The position numbers and the translations under genes are program-made. Source: Kiritimatiellota bacterium (GTDB lineage Bacteria; Verrucomicrobiota; Lentisphaeria; Oligosphaerales; JAADHN01). From it: a stretch of 64,000 nucleotides of DNA. The stretch is taken from NCBI GenBank assembly GCA_013151865.1, contig JAADHN010000166.1, positions 76,131 through 140,130 of the forward strand, given 5' to 3'. The notes beneath the pieces were generated by a model. That model saw only the letters and a program-made list of their open reading frames with translations. It did no database searches and had not been told where the DNA came from. This document shows, one piece after another, positions 48,674 to 57,787 of the stretch (the first letter of the stretch is position 1; each line of letters begins with the position of its first letter).

Positions 48674-51600
48674 ATGCCGCCGAACCGGCATCGATTCGGG
48701 AAGCAGAAAGCCGCACCGGCGCTCACGCAGCAAATCCTGGCGGCCGCCGCTCTTGCCTGCCTCGTTCCGTCTGAAGCGGAACCCGTCACGCAATACACGT
48801 CCTGCGACCTGTCGGCGGTCTTCAACCGCTCCCACCTGCACGCTCCTTTCTACCGTGGAGAAGCCGAGGACTTCGGCTGGCTGAAACCGGGCGTGCTGAA
48901 AGTGGCTGTGCCGTCCCGCCGAGGAAGAGAAATCTCGGTGCCGTTTCGGATCCTCGATCCTGCCGGAAACAACGATAAAAGCCTGATCGTAACCGGCGGA
49001 AGAAAAAACGATTTTCCGGACTGCTTCCGGGTCCCGATCTTCCGCGCCGGAGTGCGCCGGGTGTACGTCCTCGGCTTGGCCGGCGGCTGGGTCGGCCCGG
49101 AACGCGGCACCCCTCTCGGCGATGTCACGCTCCGGTTCGACGACGGCAGCGAACTCCGCAAAATGTTGCGCGCCGGGATCGAGATCGACGACTGGGTTCG
49201 GCACACGGCGACAGGTGCCGCCTTGGCGGTTGCCCGGGGCCCCGGCCGCGCCGGCCCCCATGCCGATGTGCTCGCCATCGACGTCCCCGACTCGCAGCGG
49301 AGCCGCGTCCTGACGTGGCTCGTGCTCGACGACCGGGACCCCGCCGTGTCCTTGACGCTGTTTGCCGTTACGGTCGAAGAGGCGCCGCCGCCCGACGCCG
49401 ACAGGCGACGCACGGCCGCCGCCCGGCGTGAAGTCGCCCGACTGGCGCCCGTGCTCGAACAACGGATGGAGAAAAGCGTTGCCGCTTTGCGCCGAAACGG
49501 GTTCGAAGCCGAAGCGACACAATTCGAACGCACATTCGCTCAGCTCCGGGTGTCGCTCGAAAAGCCCGGCCCGGTCTCCCCGGAAGCCTTGGTGGCCGTC
49601 CTGCCCCGAATCGAGCGCCTTGCGGACTCCGCAACCCGCCTGACCCGCAAGCGCCGTTTTTCCCGTAAGCCCGATCCGACGGCCCCCACCTTTCCCGCGC
49701 CGTCCGATTATATGATCGTCCTGAATCGCTTCCCGCTATGGGCCGAACGCGGCTGGCACGACGGCTACCGCGGCGACCCGAAACTCGGCTGGTTCGGCCA
49801 GGGCGGCAACGGCGAGAACAGCCTCCGGACACTGGCGAACTTCGTCTTCGTCTATTGTCTGCTGGCCACCGACGCCCTGTACGATCCGACGCCCAGCGGC
49901 GTGAGCCGGGACGACCTGCTGCACCACGCCCGTGCCGCCATTCGATACATGACCCGTACTCACGTCAGCGGAGACCTGCCCTGCAATAACGGCAAGCCCT
50001 GGGGAAACCACTGGCAATCCGCCTGGTGGACCGCCAAGATGGCGGCCGGCGTCCAACTGCTCGGGGATCGACTGTCCCCCCGAGAGAAGGCCGCTGTAAA
50101 ACGGGTCGTCACCCACGAAGCGGACCGGCATTTGGCACGGCCGGCACCGTCGGGTCTGCGGAACGACACCAAGGCCGAGGAAAACGCGTGGGACAGCGAA
50201 ATCCTGGCGTGGGCCTCCGGTCTCTACCCCGAGCATCCGCACGCCTCCGCCTGGGAACGGAAAGCGCGCGAGTTTTTCATCAACACTCTCTCCGTGGCCG
50301 CCGACCGCACCGACGCGACCCTCGTGGACGGCCGGCCGGTGCGAGACCAAGTCTATACCCAGAACGTTCACCCGGAATTCACCATCGAAAACCATGGCGC
50401 ATATCATTTCGGTTACATGGCTTGCCCTCTACACTCTCTCACTTGGGCGTGGAATGCCTATGTCCGCACCGGACGTCGGCCGCCGCAGGCCCTTTTTCAC
50501 CATTTCCGGGATGTTTGGAATACGATCCGCCACACCGCTCTGTACAACGGTCGCTTCGCGTACCTCGGCGGCAAAGACTGGGCACGGTATGCTTACGGCC
50601 TCTATTTTGTTATGCCGCCCCTCGTTCTCCTCGGAAACGAGTTCGGCGACGCCGACGCGCGCCTGCTCGAAAGGCAGCGCTTCCGAACCTTCGAATGGGA
50701 GCAACGCGGCAACGGGGACGGCGGCTTTTTCGGCGACAGGTTCACTCACGACGCGGTACGCGGCTGGCCGTCCGAGTATGAGACCGACGCCGCCTGTCTG
50801 CTGGCCCTGTGCCGACTCATGCACCGCGGCCGCCTTTTGATTGCCCCTTCGACGCCCGAAAGCTTCCAGCAAAGCGTGACTGGCGTTTTCTCGAGTCGCA
50901 GTTGCGAATGGACTCTGGCGCGAACGCCCAAGGCATTCGCCGCCTTCAGTTGGCGCACGCTGGACCGCGTCCACCAAATGGGAATATTTGTCCCGGCAGG
51001 CTGCGACGATATGGCGGAATGGGCGCCGGACAATCTGCTCGGCAGCCTCCGCATTCGTGGGGAAAACCTCCGAGAACGTACCGTCGAGCACCGGGAGCGC
51101 CTCGGCCCCGTCGCCTTCACCACCGCCGGCGTGATCCAACACCGAATTCGCGGGACCGTTGCAGCAACTCGATCCCTCTGTTTCGCCGCGCTGCCAACCC
51201 ACGGCGCGGCGGTTCTGATCGACTTTTGCGTCGCAAACCGCGACATCATCGTCGACGGCCGCGCCGGACTCGATTTCCGCCTGCCGAACGACATATTCAA
51301 CGGCAACAGCCGCACACTGACTTGGTCGGGCGGCCACACCCGACTGCGGGGCGTCGGCGGCACACCGCACAAGATCGCGGCAGTCACGCCCTGGCTCAAT
51401 GTCGACGGGAAGCTCGGACTCGTCTGCCTCGGGAACGACCGTCTGACAATTCACGACGTCACGGCCCGAAATGCACCTTGGGCCAGCCTGCTCTGCGAAC
51501 GGATCGCCTGGGACGAACATTTCGGCCCGGAAACGTTCCGAGCCGGGGATCGACTCCGACGATTGGCTTTCGTCCTGGTTGCAGGCGACGCGCTGGCTAC

Positions 51601-51883
51601 CCGGGCGTGCGCTGCCGAATCGCGGCTGCTCGAGACGGTCCCGGCAGACACGTCAGTCGCGGTCGCGGTCACCTTGCCTGCCGGCGGTCCCGTCGTGGTG
51701 GTCGCGAACTTCGCAAACAGGCCGCAGGACGTGCGTCTGAATTGCCCCCCGAAGCTTCGCACATGGATGACCGGCCCGGAGACCTCAGTTGAAACCGGCC
51801 AAGTGCGGGTGCGCGTCCCGCCGCGATCGGCCACGGTGTTCTCACCCGCTGTAAGCACAGAAAAAGCACCCCTAAACGAGTGA
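48674..51883 (+). CDS. Very large secreted protein with alpha/alpha-toroid lyase-like middle
   Basis: The 1069-residue protein starts at the ATG at 48674 (AGGGG about 9 bases upstream) with a signal-like segment (ALTQQILAAAALACLVPSEA). Residues 30-260 are beta-rich (YTSCDLSAVFNRSHL, LGDVTLRFDDGSEL). The middle (about 340-720) is helical, with NWHYNWxxxE-like features such as NGKPWGNHWQSAWWTAKMAA, NDTKAEENAWDSEILAWASG and EFTIENHGAYHFGYMACPL. This suggests an alpha/alpha toroid as in heparinase/alginate-lyase families. The C-terminal 330 residues are beta-sandwich-like. Probably an exported polysaccharide lyase or hydrolase; the family is not firmly recognised. Confidence 0.65.
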   Translation: MPPNRHRFGKQKAAPALTQQILAAAALACLVPSEAEPVTQYTSCDLSAVFNRSHLHAPFYRGEAEDFGWLKPGVLKVAVPSRRGREISVPFRILDPAGNNDKSLIVTGGRKNDFPDCFRVPIFRAGVRRVYVLGLAGGWVGPERGTPLGDVTLRFDDGSELRKMLRAGIEIDDWVRHTATGAALAVARGPGRAGPHADVLAIDVPDSQRSRVLTWLVLDDRDPAVSLTLFAVTVEEAPPPDADRRRTAAARREVARLAPVLEQRMEKSVAALRRNGFEAEATQFERTFAQLRVSLEKPGPVSPEALVAVLPRIERLADSATRLTRKRRFSRKPDPTAPTFPAPSDYMIVLNRFPLWAERGWHDGYRGDPKLGWFGQGGNGENSLRTLANFVFVYCLLATDALYDPTPSGVSRDDLLHHARAAIRYMTRTHVSGDLPCNNGKPWGNHWQSAWWTAKMAAGVQLLGDRLSPREKAAVKRVVTHEADRHLARPAPSGLRNDTKAEENAWDSEILAWASGLYPEHPHASAWERKAREFFINTLSVAADRTDATLVDGRPVRDQVYTQNVHPEFTIENHGAYHFGYMACPLHSLTWAWNAYVRTGRRPPQALFHHFRDVWNTIRHTALYNGRFAYLGGKDWARYAYGLYFVMPPLVLLGNEFGDADARLLERQRFRTFEWEQRGNGDGGFFGDRFTHDAVRGWPSEYETDAACLLALCRLMHRGRLLIAPSTPESFQQSVTGVFSSRSCEWTLARTPKAFAAFSWRTLDRVHQMGIFVPAGCDDMAEWAPDNLLGSLRIRGENLRERTVEHRERLGPVAFTTAGVIQHRIRGTVAATRSLCFAALPTHGAAVLIDFCVANRDIIVDGRAGLDFRLPNDIFNGNSRTLTWSGGHTRLRGVGGTPHKIAAVTPWLNVDGKLGLVCLGNDRLTIHDVTARNAPWASLLCERIAWDEHFGPETFRAGDRLRRLAFVLVAGDALATRACAAESRLLETVPADTSVAVAVTLPAGGPVVVVANFANRPQDVRLNCPPKLRTWMTGPETSVETGQVRVRVPPRSATVFSPAVSTEKAPLNE

Positions 51884-51900
51884 GCGCGGCTCGCGCGCTC
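51882..51900 (+). terminator. Stem-loop at the end of the large secreted-protein gene
   Basis: GAGCGCG and CGCGCTC form a 7-base stem with a 5-base loop, overlapping the stop codon. No U-tract follows, so termination is uncertain. Confidence 0.3.
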
Positions 51901-52073
51901 GCTCGGCGCGCGGCAAGAACAATAACAGGCTGCGCCCTTTCCCCGCGACGTCCCGGAATTCATCGGGCTCGGGCTGACGGCAATACGGTTGAGTCAGGTG
52001 GGCGGGGGTCGCCGCTCGGAGGCGCCTCCCACATTCCGGTGGCGGAAAAGTCAACCGCATTGGGCCTCACGGC

Positions 52074-52667
52074 TCAATACCCGACGCCGAGCAATACACG
52101 GTCGTTCGAACTCGGCGCATACGGCATTTCCCGCGGCAGCGGCGCATCTTCCATCCCCTCCCGGTACACCCGTGACCCACGACGCCAAAACCAGGGAGGA
52201 ATGGGGTGCTCCCGGGACCATAACCCCATCTTTGCAACCCGCGCTTTCTCCATGGCCCGCCGCAATTCCGCGGACGAATCGGGACGCGCCCATGCCAACC
52301 CTTTTTCCACCAGCTGCAGGTTAATCCATTGTTTGCCCACATACACACGCCCCAACAGGCGCCCCCGCCCATCGAAAAAGCGATGCACGATCCGCACCTC
52401 CCGATCCGCCAACGCCTTTTCGAGGAATTTCTTGGCCTGAAGCCCGTACGGCTGGCTCAATTCCGGGGTTTCGGCCCCCAGTAATCGCACTTGGTGCTCG
52501 ACACCTTTTCCGTCCAGAAGACGAAAGTTGTTCCCATCGACCACCCGCGCCGCACGCCCGATCAATTCGAGCCAACCGTGCGGCCGCAACGCACCACCGT
52601 GGGCACGTCGCACCAAGGCCAGGGAAAGCGCCACCAGAAAACCGACCAAGAACAGAGGTCGCATCAT
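52074..52667 (-). CDS. Exported SNase-like (thermonuclease family) protein with altered metal ligands
   Basis: The 197-residue protein has an N-terminal signal/anchor (LFLVGFLVALSLALV) and a staphylococcal-nuclease OB fold: RVVDGNNFRLLDG, VRLLGAETPELSQPYG, and GRLLGRVYVGKQWINLQLVEKGLAW. Against S. aureus nuclease, Arg35, Glu43 and Arg87 are kept as Arg61, Glu69 and Arg107. The calcium ligands Asp21 and Asp40 become Asn46 and Glu66, so activity may be reduced or changed. Its ATG overlaps the stop of the RNase D gene by 4 bases (ATGA). Confidence 0.8.
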   Translation of the reverse strand: MMRPLFLVGFLVALSLALVRRAHGGALRPHGWLELIGRAARVVDGNNFRLLDGKGVEHQVRLLGAETPELSQPYGLQAKKFLEKALADREVRIVHRFFDGRGRLLGRVYVGKQWINLQLVEKGLAWARPDSSAELRRAMEKARVAKMGLWSREHPIPPWFWRRGSRVYREGMEDAPLPREMPYAPSSNDRVLLGVGY

Positions 52668-53887
52668 CGTTCGGTTCTCCTGTTCCCGCGACTGCAGTCC
52701 CGCCGCCCCTCCACGCCCGGGTCAGCGGCGACTGTCCCTACGGCAGGCAGCACGTCGGCGCCCAGACGGCGCGTAAGTTCACGGTAAACCGCCACACCGA
52801 ATTCGTCCCGGCGCCAGCCTCGGAGCAGACGCGACTCCGGTTCTCGCGTCCCGCGACCGGCGGACCGTACCAACGCTTCCACCTCCGTGCGGGTGGCCAG
52901 GCACGACCGCGGCACGCCCAATCGGACGGACGTCTTCGAGAGACGTGCCCACGCAACGGCAAACGCTTTCTTCTCGGAGGGGCTCATCCGCAACACCGTA
53001 TGTCGTTCCGGCAAGTCTGCTTGGCCCGTCGCGATACGGGCCCTTGCGGACGCCGCCACTCGTGCCGCCTCGGGCAGGAACGACCGCACCTTTCGCGCTT
53101 GCGAACGCCACATGCCCGCCAAGTCCGCGTCGCGAACGCGACGGCCACCGGCCACACGCAGGAGCACGGCGTCCGGGATGATGCGCCGGGGGCGGCAGTC
53201 TTCGCGCCGGGCGACATCTTCGCGCCACTGTGCCAGCTCGCCGAGGACGTACGCGGCGGCCGGGTCCAGACGCCCCCAGCCCCGGACCGTCTGCAAGAGC
53301 GCGGCGCCGACGGGGTCGGGGGCCGCGGAATGCACGGCAGCCTCGGCAGAATCCTCCAAGACCCAGGCGAGACGGCCCAAGCGTTCCAATTCGTCCACCA
53401 TCAATGGATAGGTCTCTGCAAGGTGCCTCACGTCGTCCAAAGCGTACGCAATCTGCTCGGGACGCAACGGGCGGGAAACCCAATCGGTGAATTGTTCCGT
53501 CTTGTCCACCTCGATGCTCAGGAAATGCCGGATCAGGGCCGCGTAACCGATTTGCTCGCCCAACCCCAACAGGCCGGCGCCAATTTGGGTGTCGAGGATC
53601 GGAATCGGCAGGACACCACATTCACGGGAGATGATCCGGGCGTCCTGATCCAGGGCATGGACGACTTTGATCAGGTTGGGCGCGGAAAAGACCGACCGGA
53701 GCGGTCCCGGATCGGTAATGCGGGTCATATCCACCGCAACCGCCCTGTCGGGTGTCCCAAGTTGGATCAGACCTAATCGAGGCAGGTAAGTGCGCGTCCA
53801 CGTGAACTCCGTGTCCAGCGCACACCAATGGCGGCCCATCAATTCGCGGCAGAAGGAGGCAAGGTCGAGATTCGAAGTGATAACCAT
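52664..53887 (-). CDS. rnd: Ribonuclease D-like 3'-5' exonuclease
   Basis: The 407-residue protein has DEDD exonuclease motifs: ExoI CALDTEFTWTRTY, ExoII VVHALDQDARIIS and ExoIII region EQIAYALDDVRHL. Helical C-terminal regions resemble HRDC domains (LAQWREDVARREDCRPRRI). RNase D trims 3' ends of tRNA and other stable RNAs. The ATG at 53887 starts MVITSNLDLASF, with AAGGG about 12 bases upstream. The C-terminus overlaps the nuclease start, and rpoZ lies 139 bases upstream. Confidence 0.88.
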   Translation of the reverse strand: MVITSNLDLASFCRELMGRHWCALDTEFTWTRTYLPRLGLIQLGTPDRAVAVDMTRITDPGPLRSVFSAPNLIKVVHALDQDARIISRECGVLPIPILDTQIGAGLLGLGEQIGYAALIRHFLSIEVDKTEQFTDWVSRPLRPEQIAYALDDVRHLAETYPLMVDELERLGRLAWVLEDSAEAAVHSAAPDPVGAALLQTVRGWGRLDPAAAYVLGELAQWREDVARREDCRPRRIIPDAVLLRVAGGRRVRDADLAGMWRSQARKVRSFLPEAARVAASARARIATGQADLPERHTVLRMSPSEKKAFAVAWARLSKTSVRLGVPRSCLATRTEVEALVRSAGRGTREPESRLLRGWRRDEFGVAVYRELTRRLGADVLPAVGTVAADPGVEGRRDCSRGNRRTER

Positions 53888-54026
53888 CCGAGAGGGGGCC
53901 CTTCCAATCCGGGCGACCGCTGTCGGACCGCCCGAGCCTCCCCCCCGACAAAGGCCGATGAGGGTAGCCGGCCGCGACGGATGGATGAACCGACCGCGAC
54001 GCCGGAGAACGGTCGGGGCCGGGGAA

Positions 54027-54239
54027 TCAGTCCTCGGGAATCTTGACGAGAATGCGCTCGTCGGCAAGTTCGCGCAGGGCGATATCCAGGTAACTCAACT
54101 CGTCCTGGGGGGACACGGGAACCAACGGACGCGCGCCCCGAGACAGTTCGGCGGCACGGCGGGACGCCGCGTTCACCAGGATGCATTTGTCGGGAATCTT
54201 GGCCAGCGCAGCTTCCAGAGTTTTCGGATCGATCGCCAT
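54027..54239 (-). CDS. rpoZ: RNA polymerase omega subunit, short form
   Basis: The 70-residue product contains the core omega pattern: ALAKIPDKCILVNAASRRA, AELSRGARPLVP and IALRELADERI. Omega helps assemble and stabilise the RNA polymerase beta-prime subunit. AGGTG lies 5 bases before the ATG at 54239. The extension before this ATG is unlike the family. It is the first gene of a minus-strand group with rnd and the nuclease, downstream of a good promoter at 54419-54447. Confidence 0.75.
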   Translation of the reverse strand: MAIDPKTLEAALAKIPDKCILVNAASRRAAELSRGARPLVPVSPQDELSYLDIALRELADERILVKIPED

Positions 54240-54720
54240 AGAACACCTGCAAAAATGTGAAGTTCGCAACACGGCAAAACACGACTGGCCCACCCCGGTC
54301 CGCACCGGATGTTCAAGGGACCGTCTGTAGAGGGCCGACACCGACCCGCCGGAAACGGGGAACCAAAGGCCACCAACAAAGATCGGCCCCGGCCCGTGAA
54401 CTTGAGCAGTTGACCTGTACTATAGTCCGCTGAGCGGACGGCTGCAAGCACAAGCCTGTTCCCCGGTTCGACCGCCGTGGAGGACAACAGCAACGGCACG
54501 AGACGGCGCTTGGGAAAGTCACGCTTTTTTTACACCGCATTGGACGCCCGTGTGCCTCGACGGCGGCCTTCAATCACGGCGAGATCCTGGACGCAGAATG
54601 GCCGACCGGCGGAAACACAATCGCGCGAGGGAGTATTTGCCGTGGAACGTGCTATAGTTCAAACTGCTTCTATTCCATGCGTTCAACACTTGTTCACGGT
54701 ACTCGGAGTCTCGTTCATAG
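54240..54720. other. Divergent intergenic region upstream of rpoZ and the nitronate-monooxygenase-like gene
   Basis: About 480 bases hold the rpoZ promoter above. A second TATAGT lies at 54653-54658 on the plus strand but no suitable -35 is seen 16-18 bases upstream. No gene is visible. Confidence 0.4.
54419..54447 (-). promoter_or_regulatory. Sigma-70-type promoter of the rpoZ-rnd-nuclease unit
   Basis: On the minus strand TTGCAG (54442-54447) and TATAGT (54419-54424) are 17 bases apart. The spacer and first flanking bases contain the perfect palindrome GTCCGC-TGA-GCGGAC, which could be an operator. The leader to rpoZ is about 170 bases. Confidence 0.5.
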
Positions 54721-55839
54721 ATGGATATGCCCGCTCTGCGAATCGGCGATTTGACGTGCTCGGTTCCCATCGTCCAAGGCGGCATGGGCGTTGGGATCTC
54801 TCTTTCGGGTTTAGCGGCAGCCGTCGCCGAACAAGGCGGGATTGGAGTGCTCGCAAGTGTCGGCCTCGCGATGCTGCGAACGGAAAAATCGGCGCGCAAA
54901 GCGCATATCGAAGTGCTGACGGACGAGATCCGAAAGGTCCGCGAGAAAACCCGCGGCGTTCTCGGCGTCAATATTATGATGGCACTGACCAATTTCTCCG
55001 ATCTGGTCGAAACCGCCATTCGTGAAAAAGTTGACATTATCTTTTCGGGAGCCGGCCTGCCCCTGAACCTGCCGCGCTACTTGACCGAGGGCGCCAAGAC
55101 CAAGCTGGTTCCGATCGTGTCGTCCGGTCGTGCGGCCGCATTGATTTGCCGCCGGTGGCTCCGTTCTTTCAATTACTTGCCGGACGCCTTCGTTCTCGAA
55201 GGCCCTCTGGCGGGGGGACACCTGGGGTTCCGGCGTGAGCAGATCGACGATCCGTCGCAGAACCTGAAGGCCCTGCTCTCGGGCGTGCTGGAAGCCGTTA
55301 AGCCGTACGAAGAAAAGTGCAATCGCCAAATCCCGGTTATTGCAGCCGGCGGCATCTACACGGGCCAGGATGTGTACGAAATAATCGCTGCGGGCGCCGC
55401 CGGGGCACAGATGGGGACCCGCTTTGTCGCCACCGACGAGTGCGATGCGGACCAAGCTTTCAAAGAAGCGTATCTCGCGGCCAAGGAAGAAGATGTGCGA
55501 ATCATCAACAGTCCGGTTGGCCTGCCGGGGCGGGTCATCCGCAACGAATTTGTAGACAGTATCGAGAAAGGCGAACGGGTCCCCGTGCGCTGTCCGTTTC
55601 GCTGTCTGATCAATTGCGACAGCACCAAGACCCCCTACTGCATCGCCGAGGCATTGCTGAACGCCGTGCGGGGAAAGCTGCGCGAAGGCTTCGCGTTCGC
55701 CGGCGCCAATGTGCATCGCGTTTCGGAAATCGTGTCCGTGAAAACGCTGATCGACTCTCTGCAACGGGAATACCGGCTTGCTGCGAGCGCGAGTGCCTGC
55801 AGCCAACAGCCGCGCCCTCCGACGCCCCGTGCGCCGTGA
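54721..55839 (+). CDS. Nitronate monooxygenase / FabK-family FMN oxidoreductase
   Basis: The 372-residue protein is a TIM-barrel FMN enzyme: IVQGGMGVGISLSGLAAAVA at the N-terminus, GVLGVNIMMAL, FVLEGPLAGGHLGF and IPVIAAGGIYTGQDVYEII, then AQMGTRFVATDEC (phosphate-binding). The family includes nitronate monooxygenases and the enoyl-ACP reductase FabK. The His typical of nitronate monooxygenases is in the GGHLG motif, also present in FabK, so the exact reaction is open. It is monocistronic as far as visible. Confidence 0.85.
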   Translation: MDMPALRIGDLTCSVPIVQGGMGVGISLSGLAAAVAEQGGIGVLASVGLAMLRTEKSARKAHIEVLTDEIRKVREKTRGVLGVNIMMALTNFSDLVETAIREKVDIIFSGAGLPLNLPRYLTEGAKTKLVPIVSSGRAAALICRRWLRSFNYLPDAFVLEGPLAGGHLGFRREQIDDPSQNLKALLSGVLEAVKPYEEKCNRQIPVIAAGGIYTGQDVYEIIAAGAAGAQMGTRFVATDECDADQAFKEAYLAAKEEDVRIINSPVGLPGRVIRNEFVDSIEKGERVPVRCPFRCLINCDSTKTPYCIAEALLNAVRGKLREGFAFAGANVHRVSEIVSVKTLIDSLQREYRLAASASACSQQPRPPTPRAP

Positions 55840-56224
55840 GGGGACACCCCGGGGGGTAAGACGTTCCAAGGCGCGCCTTGCTTCCGCTGTTTCAATCCAC
55901 GCCCGGGATTTCCCCGCCCCACAGCACCTTGCCCGCCGGAGGCCATCGCCGAATCGGGCCAAGTTACGCCCCCCCCGACAGAATACGCCTGCCCGCCACG
56001 CCCCAGCCGTTCCACGCCCCATCAAGAAAGCCTGCCGCTTTGTTGGGCTCGCGATGCGCTCCCCCCTGGTGCGTTGATTGCGCCCCCCGGGAAGGGAGCA
56101 CGATCCCGGCGGGTGCGGGGTCCGCCGGCCGGCGGCAGAGGGAAACATGGCTCACAAATCAACCAATGCGCATGTTCCACTTGCGCCCCTCAGCGAGCTT
56201 TGGGGGTCGACCCCGCTCGGTTGT
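55840..56224. other. Convergent intergenic region with dispersed repeat copy C
   Basis: About 385 bases between convergent genes. Copy C of the dispersed repeat spans 56036-56203. No gene is seen. Confidence 0.4.
56036..56203 (+). repeat. Dispersed intergenic repeat, copy C
   Basis: Reads cgctttgttgggctcgc near 56036 (as copy B), a gcgttgattgcg block, cgatcccggcggg, and tgcgcatgttccacttgcgc at 56167-56186 (identical to copy D inverted). This is the most complete copy and links the two halves of the element. Confidence 0.6.
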
Positions 56225-57664
56225 TCAAGCCAAGCCGAAACGCCCGAACAACTCGGCCGGGGCCTGAATCTCCCGCAAGCCGTCCGCCAGCAGTTCCTGC
56301 ATTCGGCGGAGCTGTTCCGGTGCGGAGTCCGCAATGTCATGTTCTTGTTTGGGATCGTCGGGAAGGTGATAAAGGTACGTGCCGGCGCGCTCGGGATTGG
56401 GACGAGCATTCTTGGGCCCCACCCGACGGCGGACGCCGTCGAAAGGCCCCCAATCGTCCGAGGCCCATTTACTCTTGATGATCGAATAGGAAAAGAAAGG
56501 GGCCTCCGGGGCACTGACGCCCTGAACCAGAAAATAGTCGCCGTCGCACAAATAAACGGCCTGCCCGAACTCGCCGAAAAGCACGGAGCCGCGCGGATCG
56601 GGGGCGTCGGGATCTTCGAGAAAGGGCATCAGACTGCGGCCATGCAGACCGGCAGGCGAGACCACCCCGACCGCGTCGCAGAGTGTGGGAAAAAAGTCCA
56701 CAGGCTGGACGAACTGCCCGAGCCGCCGTCCTCGACTGGACCGGGGGTGACGGATGATCAAAGGGATGTGCGAAATCTCGTCCCACAGCACCCAGTTTTT
56801 TCCGGTCCGGCCGTGATCGCCATTGTGCGTGCCATGGTCGCTGGTCAGGATGATCAAGGTGTTGTCGAGCAGTCCGAGCCGCTCGACCCGGTCGAGAAAA
56901 TACCCGAACCACCGGTCCACTAGAGTGACTTCGGCGGCATACAGCGCTTGGGTCCGTCTCAGTTCGGCCTCGGTCAGCCGCCCCGCAACCGGCGCGTACG
57001 GCGCCACCACATACTCCTTGCCGGCAAAGTCGGTGTCCGCATAAAGATCGATATAGTGTCTGGGAGCGTCCCAAGGCTCGTGTGGATCGAACGAGTCGAT
57101 CATGAGAAAAAAGTCGTCGTGCCCGGCGTGGTGCTCGATCCATCGCGCAGCCCGGCGGAAAACCTGGGCGCAAAACCAGTCTTCCTCATCGCGTCGCAGG
57201 CGGATGGCATTTCGGCGGTGCGGTTCGTCGGGTCGTACGTGGTCCGGATAGTCGAGGGCCCGCCTGCCGAACTCGACGTCCGAATCGGTGATAAAGCCAT
57301 CCCTCTCTTGGCCCCGGACCAAGTCGAAGCCGGTGAAGTCGCGCCAATAACTGCCGGCGTCTCGGCCCCAATGGTGGTAAACGTCCGTGATGAAGTACGA
57401 GGTCTTTGCCGCGGCGCCCAGCACGGCCGGCAACGTCAGGTCGTCGAAATCGAGCCCGCCCCAACCCCGCCGGGGAAATTCAAAGCGTCCGGTGAGAATG
57501 TCGCGCCGACACGGCAAGGTCGGATACGAACCGATGTAGGCGTTTTCGAACACGGCGCCCTGCGCCGCAAACCGGTCGATGTTCGGGGTATGGATCCAGG
57601 GATTGCCATAGGCCCCGGAGTGGTCTCGCCGCCAAGTGTCCAAAACGATCAGGATGGTGTTCAT
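56225..57664 (-). CDS. Sulfatase/alkaline-phosphatase superfamily protein with Thr at the nucleophile position
   Basis: The 479-residue protein has the sulfatase fold: ILIVLDTWRRDHSGAYG (metal-binding Asp), LTSDHGTHNGDHG (Asp-His) and GKNWVLWDEISHIPLIIRHP. Sulfatases need Cys or Ser in C-x-P-x-R, which becomes formylglycine. Here the aligned sequence is SYPTLPCRRDILTGR, so Thr49 holds that place (T-L-P-C-R). Thr is the nucleophile in phosphodiesterase and phosphomutase relatives, so this may be a phosphoesterase rather than a sulfatase. No signal peptide is seen. It lies 123 bases after the pseudopilin gene on the same strand. The ATG at 57664 is chosen because the conserved start follows at once. 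Confidence 0.8.
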   Translation of the reverse strand: MNTILIVLDTWRRDHSGAYGNPWIHTPNIDRFAAQGAVFENAYIGSYPTLPCRRDILTGRFEFPRRGWGGLDFDDLTLPAVLGAAAKTSYFITDVYHHWGRDAGSYWRDFTGFDLVRGQERDGFITDSDVEFGRRALDYPDHVRPDEPHRRNAIRLRRDEEDWFCAQVFRRAARWIEHHAGHDDFFLMIDSFDPHEPWDAPRHYIDLYADTDFAGKEYVVAPYAPVAGRLTEAELRRTQALYAAEVTLVDRWFGYFLDRVERLGLLDNTLIILTSDHGTHNGDHGRTGKNWVLWDEISHIPLIIRHPRSSRGRRLGQFVQPVDFFPTLCDAVGVVSPAGLHGRSLMPFLEDPDAPDPRGSVLFGEFGQAVYLCDGDYFLVQGVSAPEAPFFSYSIIKSKWASDDWGPFDGVRRRVGPKNARPNPERAGTYLYHLPDDPKQEHDIADSAPEQLRRMQELLADGLREIQAPAELFGRFGLA

Positions 57665-57787
57665 GGAAGCTTCTCGGGATGCGGAGATCGGGGTTCGGGA
57701 GAACACCGACTTTCGCCCACCGCCACGGCGAAGGACTCACTTGATCGGGCGGGTGCTGTGCGACCGCAATCGCCGGGCAAGCGAGCG

